This document shows positions 1 to 7,047 of a DNA stretch of 11,728 nt, one piece after another. Source of the DNA: Candidatus Bipolaricaulota bacterium (GTDB taxonomy: Bacteria > Bipolaricaulota > Bipolaricaulia > RBG-16-55-9); NCBI GenBank assembly GCA_015487455.1, contig WFPR01000150.1:1-11728 (forward strand), read 5' to 3'. Positions within the stretch are counted from its first letter, which is position 1, and every line of letters begins with the position of its first letter. The notes below the pieces were generated by a model. It was not told the DNA's origin, searched no databases, and saw only the letters and a program-made list of their open reading frames with translations. A program made the translations under genes and the position numbers.

Positions 1-119
1 AACCCGCCCCTCGGGCCCCGAGCTTAACGGACGTTTGGCCACATCCTTCAGGATTTTCCCGCCATAGTTTCGATATTCCGACGAAAAGATCGTACACTTC
101 ACCAATCCCCGTAAAAGAC

Positions 120-148
120 TTGACATATTTCCACTTCAGTGGTAGAGT
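120..148 (+). promoter_or_regulatory. Sigma70-type promoter of amt-glnK
   Basis: A perfect -35 hexamer TTGACA (120-125) and a -10 TAGAGT (143-148, 4 of 6 consensus) are separated by exactly 17 bp. The expected start of transcription is near 155, leaving a leader of about 65 nt before the chosen amt start. The surrounding 1-180 stretch is clearly less G+C-rich than the genes, as expected for a promoter region. Confidence 0.75.
131..142. promoter_or_regulatory. Palindrome in the amt promoter spacer, possible operator
   Basis: CCACT-TC-AGTGG is a perfect 5-bp inverted repeat with a 2-nt centre, lying wholly between the -35 and -10 hexamers. A protein bound here would block RNA polymerase, so a repressor operator for nitrogen control is a natural inference. 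The repeat is short and no regulator is identified. Confidence 0.35.
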
Positions 149-219
149 AAGCGCCAACGTGCCCCTGGACCCGGGGCTTCGTGGACAAAGCTGACGGCCA
201 AAGGGAGGTCGATGGACGG

Positions 220-1520
<1,301 letters not shown>

Positions 1521-1524
<4 letters not shown>

Positions 1525-1871
1525 AGCTGATCGTCGCGATCGTGCGGCCGGAGAAGCTGAACGACGTGCTGGAGGCGCTGTTCCGGGCGGAGGTCCGGGG
1601 GCTCTCGATCAGCCGGGTCCAGGGCCACGGCGGCGAGCTGGAGCGCGTCGAGACGTATCGGGGCACGACCGTCAAGATGGCCCTCCACGAGAAGGTGCGC
1701 CTGGAGATCGGCGTCTCGGACCCCTTCGTGGAGCCCACGGTGAACGCCATCCTGGGGGCGGCGCGCACCGGCGAGGTCGGCGACGGGAAGATCTTCGTGC
1801 TGCCCGTCGAGAAGGTGTACCGCATCCGCACGGGCGAGGAGGACGAGGCGGCCGTCACGCCCGTGCGCTAG
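1521..1871 (+). CDS. glnK: PII nitrogen regulatory protein (GlnK type)
   Basis: 116-aa trimeric signal protein that reads ATP/ADP and 2-oxoglutarate and blocks Amt when ammonium is plentiful. Visible family features are the N-terminal strand ending RPEKL (9-13), the T-loop (about 35-58), the ATP-site motif GDGK (87-90) and the C-terminal RIRTGEED (101-108) with R101 and R103. The T-loop has the same length as in E. coli GlnK but differs at key places: position 51, the uridylylated Tyr in E. coli, is Val, and position 39, the Gln that contacts the metal/2-oxoglutarate, is Glu. The pattern GHGGE...ETYRGTTVK resembles, from memory, the PII of Thermus. The GTG start lies in the 4-nt overlap with amt, behind a purine-rich GGTGAGG. 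The amt linkage favours the name glnK over glnB. Confidence 0.95.
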
Positions 1872-1882
1872 GGCGCCTCGGG

Positions 1883-1911
1883 TTGACGCGGGCCGCCGCG
1901 CCCGCTACACT
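1883..1911 (+). promoter_or_regulatory. Promoter of tRNA-Lys
   Basis: TTGACG (1883-1888) and TACACT (1906-1911) are separated by 17 bp in the short gap between glnK and the tRNA. Transcription would start near 1918, about 21 nt before the mature tRNA 5' end. Confidence 0.75.
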
Positions 1912-1938
1912 CCCTTTGCCTCCGCCGAAAGCCCCGGT

Positions 1939-2011
<73 letters not shown>

Positions 2012-2046
2012 CCCTTTTTCTTTTCCCTCCCGTTTCCCGTTCCGAC

Positions 2047-2062
2047 CGGGCGATCACGCCCG
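2047..2062. repeat. Perfect short hairpin between tRNA-Lys and kinase gene
   Basis: CGGGCG-ATCA-CGCCCG is a perfect 6-bp stem with a 4-nt loop. It lies ten bases upstream of the -35 of the kinase promoter. No T-run follows on either strand, so it is not a textbook terminator. It could be a transcription-ending fold after the tRNA or an operator for the kinase operon. Confidence 0.35.
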
Positions 2063-2072
2063 ACCGCCGCCG

Positions 2073-2100
2073 TTGCCCCCGCGCCGACTTCGGCTATAAT
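2073..2100 (+). promoter_or_regulatory. Promoter of the two-component operon
   Basis: A perfect -10 TATAAT (2095-2100) lies 16 bp behind a -35 TTGCCC (2073-2078). The same -35 hexamer is found at the metK promoter. The expected transcript starts near 2107, about 20 nt before the GTG start codon. Confidence 0.75.
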
Positions 2101-2126
2101 GGAATCAAATTGAAGGCCGGGCGTCC

Positions 2127-3809
2127 GTGGGTCGATCCACGCCGATGAAGGTGCCTCAAAAGCGGAACCGTCGAAGGGGGCCGGGATCGCGGGACGGCCT
2201 CGACGAAAAGGCCCGATCCCGCCTCCGGCGACTGGAAGCGGCGCTCAAGCGCGCTCAGGAGGCCCTCCGCCGCGAGCGCGCCTACGCGGCCGCCCTGCAC
2301 GAGACCGCGCTCGACCTCCTCCGCCAGCGCTGCCTCACGGAGCTCCTCCGGACGATCGTGGCCCGCGCGGGCGCGCTCGTCGACACCCCACACGGCTCCA
2401 TCTACCTGCGGGAGCCCGACGGGGAGACCCTGCGGGTCCGGGTGGGACTGGGGTGGTTTCGGCGGTGCGCGGGGCGGCGCCTCCGCCCCGGCGAGGGCCT
2501 GGCGGGGCGGGTCTGGCAGACGGGGCAGCCGCTCGTCGTGGACGACTACGGCCGCTGGCCGGGCCGCGTGCCCGACCCCGCCTACGACGCGATCCGCGCG
2601 GCCGTCGGCCTGCCGCTCAAGCCCGACCCCGCCCAGCCGGCGGTCGGCGTGCTCGTCCTGGCCCACTTCGCCCCGCACCGCCGCTTCCACGCCGAGCACG
2701 TGGCGCTGCTCGAGCGCTTCGCCGAGCTGGCCGCCGTGGCGCTCAAGACCGCCCAGCTCTGCGAGGAGAAGGTGCAGGCCGAGCGGCGCTACCGTCACCT
2801 CTTCGAGCGCGTCCCCATCGGGCTGTACCGCACCACGCCCGACGGCCGCCTGATCGACGCCAACCCCGCGCTCCTCGAGCTGCTGAAGCTGCCCAGCGGG
2901 GAGGCGGCCCGGCGCTTCCACGTCGCCGAGGGCTACGTCGACCTCAAGGACCGGGAGCGCTGGCAGCGGGCGATGGCGCGCCACGGGGTGGTGCGCAACT
3001 TCGAGTACCGGGTGCGCCGCCGCGACGGGGTGGTCATCTGGGTGCGCGACAACGCCCGCGCCGTCAAGGACCCCCAAGGGCGGGTGCTCTACTACGAGGG
3101 GTCGCTCGAGGACATCACGGCCGAGAAGCAGGCGCTCGAGCTGCAGCGGGCGCTCGCCTCCAAGGTGCTGCAGGCGCAGGAGCAGGAGCGCCTCCACATC
3201 GCGCGCGAGCTTCACGACGCGCTGGGCCAGCTCCTCACCGCGCTCAAGCTGAACGGGGAGTGGCTCCTCCACCACGCCGAGGACGCCCGAGCGCGCGAGG
3301 TCGCGCACAAGCTCTGCCAGTGCGTCGACAGGGCGATGCACACCGTCCGCGAGCTGTCCCGGGGGCTCCGGCCCGCCCTGCTGGACGAACTCGGGATCGG
3401 GGCGGCCCTCGAGGCCCTCGTCGCCGAGCTGCAGCCGCGGACCGGCGTGCGCCTGCGGTTGGACGTCGGTCCGCTCCCCGAGGCCGTGCCCTCCGAGGTG
3501 GCGACGGCGCTCTACCGCATCGCCCAGGAGGCGCTGACCAACGTCCTGCGCCACGCCCAGGCCCGCCAGGCCCGCGTGACGCTGCGGACGCGCCGGGGCG
3601 CGCTGGTCCTCCGGGTCGCCGACGACGGCCGGGGCATCCCCGAGGCGCTCCTGCACGACCCGAGGTCGCTGGGGCTGGCGGGGATGCGCGAGCGGGCCGC
3701 GCTCCTTGGGGGGACGCTGCGGGTGCGCCGGCGGCCCGGCGGGGGCACCGTGGTGGTCGCCCGCATCCCGCTGGGCGGGCGCGAGCCGGGACGGCGGACG
3801 ATGGGATGA
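2127..3809 (+). CDS. Cytoplasmic GAF-PAS sensor histidine kinase (HisKA_3 type)
   Basis: 560 aa with no membrane segments, so it senses an internal signal. Domains in order: a basic N-terminus and coiled coil (about 27-60), a GAF domain (about 62-212), a PAS domain (about 218-335, with core DANPALL and the C-terminal YEGSLEDIT), a HisKA_3 dimerisation helix with phospho-acceptor H363 in ARELHDALGQ, and an HATPase domain with N-box N472 (QEALTNVLRHA), G1 box DDGRGI (499-504) and G2 box GLAGMRERA (516-524). This layout is typical of NarL/DegS-type kinases. The GTG at 2127 has a modest GAAGG 10 nt upstream; an ATG at 2145 is the alternative. The first bases can form a small hairpin (GTGGG...TCCAC). 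The next gene, 7 nt downstream, is its likely partner. The signal is unknown. Confidence 0.92.
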   Translation: MGRSTPMKVPQKRNRRRGPGSRDGLDEKARSRLRRLEAALKRAQEALRRERAYAAALHETALDLLRQRCLTELLRTIVARAGALVDTPHGSIYLREPDGETLRVRVGLGWFRRCAGRRLRPGEGLAGRVWQTGQPLVVDDYGRWPGRVPDPAYDAIRAAVGLPLKPDPAQPAVGVLVLAHFAPHRRFHAEHVALLERFAELAAVALKTAQLCEEKVQAERRYRHLFERVPIGLYRTTPDGRLIDANPALLELLKLPSGEAARRFHVAEGYVDLKDRERWQRAMARHGVVRNFEYRVRRRDGVVIWVRDNARAVKDPQGRVLYYEGSLEDITAEKQALELQRALASKVLQAQEQERLHIARELHDALGQLLTALKLNGEWLLHHAEDARAREVAHKLCQCVDRAMHTVRELSRGLRPALLDELGIGAALEALVAELQPRTGVRLRLDVGPLPEAVPSEVATALYRIAQEALTNVLRHAQARQARVTLRTRRGALVLRVADDGRGIPEALLHDPRSLGLAGMRERAALLGGTLRVRRRPGGGTVVVARIPLGGREPGRRTMG

Positions 3810-3816
3810 GAAGCGG

Positions 3817-4455
3817 ATGATTCGCGTCGTCATCGCGGACGACCACGCGCTGGTCCGGGAGGGCCTGCGCCGAATTTTGGAGGAGCCGGTGGACCTGACC
3901 GTCGTCGGGGAGGCGGCCGACGGCCGCGCCGCCGTCGAGCAGGTCCGCCGCCTCCACCCGGACGTCCTGGTGCTCGACCTGTCGATGCCCGGCAAGGACG
4001 GCCTGGACGTCGTCAAGGAGCTGGCGGCCCGGCGGTCGCCCACGCGCATCCTCATCCTGACGATCCACAACGAGGAGCACTACGCGCTGCGGGCCCTGCG
4101 GGCGGGGGCGCACGGGTTCCTCTACAAGGGGGCCGGGACGGAGGAGCTGCTGAAGGCCGTTCGCGCCGTGGCCCGGGGCCTCCGCTACCTGCCGCCGGAG
4201 TTCGAGCGGGCGTTCGCCGAGCGCTACGTGCAGCCGAAGGCGCGAGGATCCCCCGCGGAGGCCCTCTCCGACCGCGAGCTCCAGGTGCTGCGCCTCCTCG
4301 CCTCCGGCTACACCAACCGCGAGATCGCCGCCAAGCTCCACATCAGCGTCAAGACCGTGGACACCCACCGGCGGAACATCCTGAAGAAGCTCAACCTGCG
4401 CAACAACGCGGACCTGGCCCGCTTCGCCCTGAAGCACGGGCTCATCCTCGAGTAA
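3817..4455 (+). CDS. NarL/LuxR-family response regulator
   Basis: 212 aa. The receiver domain (1-120) has the acidic pair D8/D9, phospho-acceptor D54 in VLVLDLSMP, T82 and K104. A LuxR/GerE helix-turn-helix follows (about 150-212, LSDRELQVLRLLASGYTNREIA). It is phosphorylated by the upstream kinase and binds DNA as a dimer; its targets are not evident. The ATG at 3817 gives the canonical receiver start (MIRVVIADDH), 7 nt after the kinase stop with a weak GAGAAG ribosome site, so the two genes form one operon. A longer reading frame upstream of this ATG only overlaps the kinase and is not conserved-looking protein. Confidence 0.95.
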   Translation: MIRVVIADDHALVREGLRRILEEPVDLTVVGEAADGRAAVEQVRRLHPDVLVLDLSMPGKDGLDVVKELAARRSPTRILILTIHNEEHYALRALRAGAHGFLYKGAGTEELLKAVRAVARGLRYLPPEFERAFAERYVQPKARGSPAEALSDRELQVLRLLASGYTNREIAAKLHISVKTVDTHRRNILKKLNLRNNADLARFALKHGLILE

Positions 4456-4514
4456 GAGAAATTCGCAGGCCCCACTCCTCGATCGACCGACTTCCCCGCT
4501 CCCCGTTGCTGAGC

Positions 4515-4661
4515 TATAAAAGGGTGGGCGCTTGGCGGCCGGGCGGCGGGGGACGCCCGGTTCCCCGGCTCCAAGAGTTTTCCCATGGGCCCACCTCCTT
4601 GATGCCAACGACCATGGGTTTTTGCTCGGGAGCCGGAGGACAGGGAGCCCGCCAAGCGCCC
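4515..4661. ncRNA. Candidate structured RNA element (nested inverted repeats)
   Basis: The 319-nt gap 4456-4774 has no convincing gene, but it holds nested perfect pairings. P1 pairs 4526-4538 with 4649-4661 (13 bp), P2 pairs 4565-4572 with 4629-4636 (8 bp), and P3 pairs 4582-4588 with 4612-4618 (7 bp). A side hairpin, 4539-4545 with 4554-4560, sits between P1 and P2. The whole is a rod with a large internal bubble, recalling the 6S RNA layout, though no family motif is recognised. A TATAAA at 4515-4520 would start a plus-strand RNA near 4527, the very base of P1; its -35 is poor. In minus orientation the side hairpin lies on the 3' strand of the bubble, as often in 6S RNA, but no promoter is seen. 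The apical loop contains CACCTCCTT (4592-4600). An alternative is a mobile-element remnant with 13-bp terminal repeats, but no target duplication was seen. Confidence 0.4.
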
Positions 4662-4699
4662 CGTTCCCCCTTCCGGCGGTGGAGCCCGCAACCTGACGA

Positions 4700-4713
4700 G
4701 GGGACGCGTCCCC
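4700..4713. repeat. Perfect 14-bp palindrome
   Basis: GGGG-ACGCGT-CCCC is fully self-complementary and lies between the candidate RNA element and tRNA-Glu. It is followed on the plus strand by a purine-rich tract (about 4722-4757). It could be a protein-binding site or part of a terminator fold, but no T-run supports the latter. Confidence 0.3.
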
Positions 4714-4774
4714 GTTAAACGCGCAAAGAAAAGAGGGGAAAAAGAAAGGAAAAGGAGCCTCACGGGGGGCAAGC

Positions 4775-4850
4775 TGGCGTCCCCAGGGGGATTCGAACCC
4801 CCGTCCCCGGCTTGAAAGACCGGCATCCTAGGCCGCTAGACGATGGGGAC
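4775..4850 (-). tRNA. tRNA-Glu (anticodon UUC)
   Basis: A 76-nt cloverleaf including an encoded 3' CCA. The acceptor stem is GTCCCCA/TGGGGAC with discriminator G, the anticodon stem is CCGGT/GCCGG with loop CTTTCAA giving UUC, and the T arm is GGGGG-TTCGAAT-CCCCC. The GTCCCCATCGTCTAG start is typical of bacterial tRNA-Glu. Downstream on the minus strand is a long pyrimidine tract (4757-4722) that probably ends transcription. Confidence 0.97.
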
Positions 4851-4867
4851 GCGCCCGCGACGCGGGG

Positions 4868-4896
4868 AGTATACCCCGAAAACCCCCTAACATCAA
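4868..4896 (-). promoter_or_regulatory. Promoter of tRNA-Glu
   Basis: On the minus strand, TTGATG (4896-4891) and TATACT (4873-4868) are separated by 17 bp. Transcription would start near 4861, about 10 nt before the tRNA. It lies in the short gap after metK, so read-through from metK could add to expression. Confidence 0.75.
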
Positions 4897-4917
4897 GGCA
4901 TTTTTCGATCTCGCGGG

Positions 4918-6084
4918 CTAGAGCCCGGCGGCCCTCCGTAGTTCCTCGGCCACGTCCGTCCGCTCCCAGGGCAGGTCCAGCTCGGGCCGCCCGAAGTGCC
5001 CGTAGGCCGACAGCGGCGCGTAGATGGGCCGGCGGAGCTGCAGGCGCTCGATGATCGCCGCCGGGCGGAAGTCGAAGCGCTCCTGGACGAGCCGCTCGAG
5101 CTCCTCGTCGGGCAGTGCGCCCGTCCCGAAGGTGTCGACGGTGATCGCGACGGGGCGGGCCCGGCCGATGGCGTAGGCCACCTGGACCTCGCACTCCCGC
5201 GCCAGCCCCGCGGCCACGACGTTCTTGGCCGCGTAGCGGGCCATGTACGAGCCCGAGCGGTCCACTTTCGTGGGGTCCTTGCCCGAGAAGGCCCCGCCGC
5301 CGTGGCTCCCGTAGCCGCCGTAGGTGTCGACGCTGACCTTGCGCCCGGTCATCCCCGTGTCGCCGGGCGGGCCGCCGATCACGAACCGCCCCGACGGGTT
5401 GATGAGCATCTCCACGTCGTCGTTGAGCCAGTCGCCCAGCACGGGCCGGACGACGTGCTCAATTAAATCCTCGCGAAGTCGGCTGAGGGGCACGTCGGGG
5501 TCGTGCTGGGCCGAGAGCACCACGGCCCTCACCTTCAAGGGCCGGCGGTCCTCGTACTCCACGGTCACTTGAGATTTGCCGTCGGGGCGCAGGTAGGGCA
5601 AGATCCGCTCCTTGCGGACCTGGGCCAGCCGCTGGGTGAGGCGGTGGGCTAGAGTGATCGGGAGCGGCATCAGCTCGGGCGTGTCGGAGCAGGCGTAGCC
5701 GTACATGATGCCCTGGTCGCCCGCCCCCAGGCTCTCGTAGGGGTCTTCAGCCTCCTGCTTGAGCACGGCCTGGGCGATGTCGGGGGACTGCTCGTGGACC
5801 GCGACGAGCACCGCGCAGCCGTCGTAGGTGAAGCCGTACTCGGGCTCGGTGTAGCCCACGGCCTTGATCGTCTCGCGGGCGATCTGGGCGTAGTCGACCC
5901 GGGCCGCGGTGGTGATCTCGCCGCCGACGAGCACCAGCCCCGTCGTGGTGAAGACCTCGCAGGCCACCCGGGCCAGCGGGTCCTCGCGGTAGATCGCGTC
6001 CAGGATCTCGTCGGCGATCCGGTCGCAGAGCTTATCCGGGTGGCCTTCCGTCACGCTCTCGGAGGTGAAGAGCCTGCGGGCCAT
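4918..6084 (-). CDS. metK: S-adenosylmethionine synthetase
   Basis: Cytosolic enzyme making S-adenosylmethionine from methionine and ATP, releasing phosphate and diphosphate; 388 aa against 384 in E. coli. Both signatures are present: GAGDQG (120-125) and GGGAFSGKD (262-270, the phosphate loop). The N-terminal TEGHPDK (12-18) carries the catalytic H15 and metal ligand D17, and the end of the three-domain fold (AYGHFGR...LPWE) is intact. The ATG at 6084 starts the canonical MARRLFTSESVTEGHPDK; a longer frame upstream would run through the promoter. The start codon is only 10 nt from a perfect -10 hexamer and has no ribosome-binding site, so translation is probably leaderless. The neighbouring sulfurtransferase, 53 nt upstream on the same strand, is also sulfur metabolism, but metK has its own promoter. 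Confidence 0.98.
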   Translation of the reverse strand: MARRLFTSESVTEGHPDKLCDRIADEILDAIYREDPLARVACEVFTTTGLVLVGGEITTAARVDYAQIARETIKAVGYTEPEYGFTYDGCAVLVAVHEQSPDIAQAVLKQEAEDPYESLGAGDQGIMYGYACSDTPELMPLPITLAHRLTQRLAQVRKERILPYLRPDGKSQVTVEYEDRRPLKVRAVVLSAQHDPDVPLSRLREDLIEHVVRPVLGDWLNDDVEMLINPSGRFVIGGPPGDTGMTGRKVSVDTYGGYGSHGGGAFSGKDPTKVDRSGSYMARYAAKNVVAAGLARECEVQVAYAIGRARPVAITVDTFGTGALPDEELERLVQERFDFRPAAIIERLQLRRPIYAPLSAYGHFGRPELDLPWERTDVAEELRRAAGL

Positions 6085-6094
6085 GGTGGCCGGG

Positions 6095-6123
6095 ATTATA
6101 GCCCCCGCCCCCCTTGAGGGCAA
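6095..6123 (-). promoter_or_regulatory. metK promoter, leaderless configuration
   Basis: On the minus strand, -35 TTGCCC (6123-6118) and a perfect -10 TATAAT (6100-6095) are separated by 17 bp. Only 10 nt lie between the -10 and the metK ATG, so the transcript should begin 0-6 nt before the start codon. Confidence 0.8.
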
Positions 6124-6137
6124 GCGCCCGTCGGGGC

Positions 6138-6959
6138 TTAGCGCTCGATGGGGAGACGCTCGTCGTTCCCCCACTCGGCCCAGGAGCCCTCGTACACCCG
6201 CGGGTCGCGAAAGCCCACCAGCCGCTGGGTGAAGTAGGCGTGGGCCGAGCGCGTCCCCGTCTGGCAGTAGTTGACCACCGTCTTGGCGAGGTCGAGCCCC
6301 AGGCGCTCGTACAGCTCGCGGATCTCGGCCGCGGGCTTGAACGTCCCGTCGGGGTTCAGTGTTCGCTCGTAGGGGAGGAGCTTGGCGCCGGGGAGGTGGC
6401 CGCCGCGCCGGGCGTAGCGCTCCTCGCCCGTGTACTCCTCGGGCGACCGGTTGTCCAGGATCTGCACCTCGGGGTCGTCGAGGTGGGCGAGGAGCCAGTC
6501 GGCCTCGACGCGCACCCGCGCGCGGACCTCGGGCTCCGGCGCGCTGTAGCGGCGGGGCTCGGGCGCCGCGGGCTCGCGGACGAGCGGCCGCCCCTCCCGC
6601 GCCCAGCGCTCGATCCCCCCGTCGAGGAGCATCGCGTTCGGGTGCCCGCAGCTCTCGAGCGCCCAGAAGACGTTCGCCGCGTCGACGTTCCCCCGCTCGC
6701 CGTAGATCACCACGACCGCCTCGGGGGTGAGGCCCGCCCGGCCGAAGAGCCCCTCCAGCTCGTTCAGGGGCTTCAGGCGCTTGAGGCCCTTCATCGGGTC
6801 GACGTCGAAGAGGGCCGCCATCGGGAGGTTGACCGCGCCGGGGAGGTGGCCCTGGGCGTAGCGCCCCGGGGCGCGGGCGTCCAGCACCACCAGCGGCCCG
6901 GCCCCGCCCGCCTTCAGCCAGGCCTCCAGCTCCTCTGGGGTGACGAGCAGACGCGCCAT
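6138..6959 (-). CDS. Thiosulfate sulfurtransferase (tandem rhodanese)
   Basis: 273 aa with two rhodanese domains (about 1-125 and 145-273), the usual size for this family. It transfers sulfane sulfur from thiosulfate to thiophilic acceptors such as cyanide or thiols. The C-terminal domain holds the active cysteine C232 in the loop CQTGTRS (232-238), with the GHLPGA motif (187-192) and the closing YEGSWAEWG. In the N-terminal domain the equivalent loop is YGERGN (86-91) with no Cys, so that half is structural, as in known tandem rhodaneses. No signal peptide is seen, so it is cytosolic. The ATG at 6959 has no ribosome-binding site and follows a TATAAT by 9 nt, suggesting a leaderless mRNA. The name sseA would fit but is not certain. 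Confidence 0.93.
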   Translation of the reverse strand: MARLLVTPEELEAWLKAGGAGPLVVLDARAPGRYAQGHLPGAVNLPMAALFDVDPMKGLKRLKPLNELEGLFGRAGLTPEAVVVIYGERGNVDAANVFWALESCGHPNAMLLDGGIERWAREGRPLVREPAAPEPRRYSAPEPEVRARVRVEADWLLAHLDDPEVQILDNRSPEEYTGEERYARRGGHLPGAKLLPYERTLNPDGTFKPAAEIRELYERLGLDLAKTVVNYCQTGTRSAHAYFTQRLVGFRDPRVYEGSWAEWGNDERLPIER

Positions 6960-6968
6960 GGCCCGGCC

Positions 6969-6976
6969 ATTATAAT
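6969..6976. promoter_or_regulatory. Palindromic -10 element shared by divergent genes
   Basis: ATTATAAT reads the same on both strands, so it supplies a perfect TATAAT to the minus-strand sulfurtransferase (6974-6969, 9 nt from its ATG) and another to the plus-strand M42 peptidase gene (6971-6976, about 65 nt of leader). No good -35 is visible at 16-18 bp in either direction. Confidence 0.65.
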
Positions 6977-6983
6977 GCGGGCC

Positions 6984-7007
6984 GTCGCCCGGAGCGAGCG
7001 GGGCGAC
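6984..7007 (+). promoter_or_regulatory. 5' stem-loop of the M42 peptidase mRNA
   Basis: GTCGCCC (6984-6990) pairs perfectly with GGGCGAC (7001-7007) around a 10-nt loop. The predicted transcription start from the TATAAT at 6971-6976 is about 6983, so the mRNA would begin with this hairpin. It is followed by an unstructured C/A-rich stretch and then the ribosome-binding site. It may protect the 5' end or tune translation. Confidence 0.4.
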
Positions 7008-7047
7008 CTACCCCCAACAACACCCACAAAAGGAGGGGTCCAACCCG

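Noticed and set aside
10..22. Short hairpin CTCGG-GCC-CCGAG at the window start
   Set aside because: Only 5 bp with a 3-nt loop and no T-run. It may belong to the terminator of an upstream gene outside the window but cannot be supported.
2094..4070. Very long minus-strand frame opposite the kinase and regulator genes
   Set aside because: Its product is Leu/Arg/Gly/Asp-rich with no domain pattern. It is the mirror of real plus-strand genes in high-G+C DNA, where stops are rare on the opposite strand.
4693..4709. Similarity of this stretch to the tRNA-Glu 5' end (4836-4852), possible tRNA fragment
   Set aside because: About 16 bases match only with two gaps, and the stretch is dominated by a palindrome. 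That is too weak to call a duplicated tRNA end.
4914..4927. Inverted repeat CGGGCT-AG-AGCCCG at the metK stop codon, possible terminator
   Set aside because: The 2-nt loop is too tight as drawn and no T-run follows on the minus strand, so it is probably coincidental.
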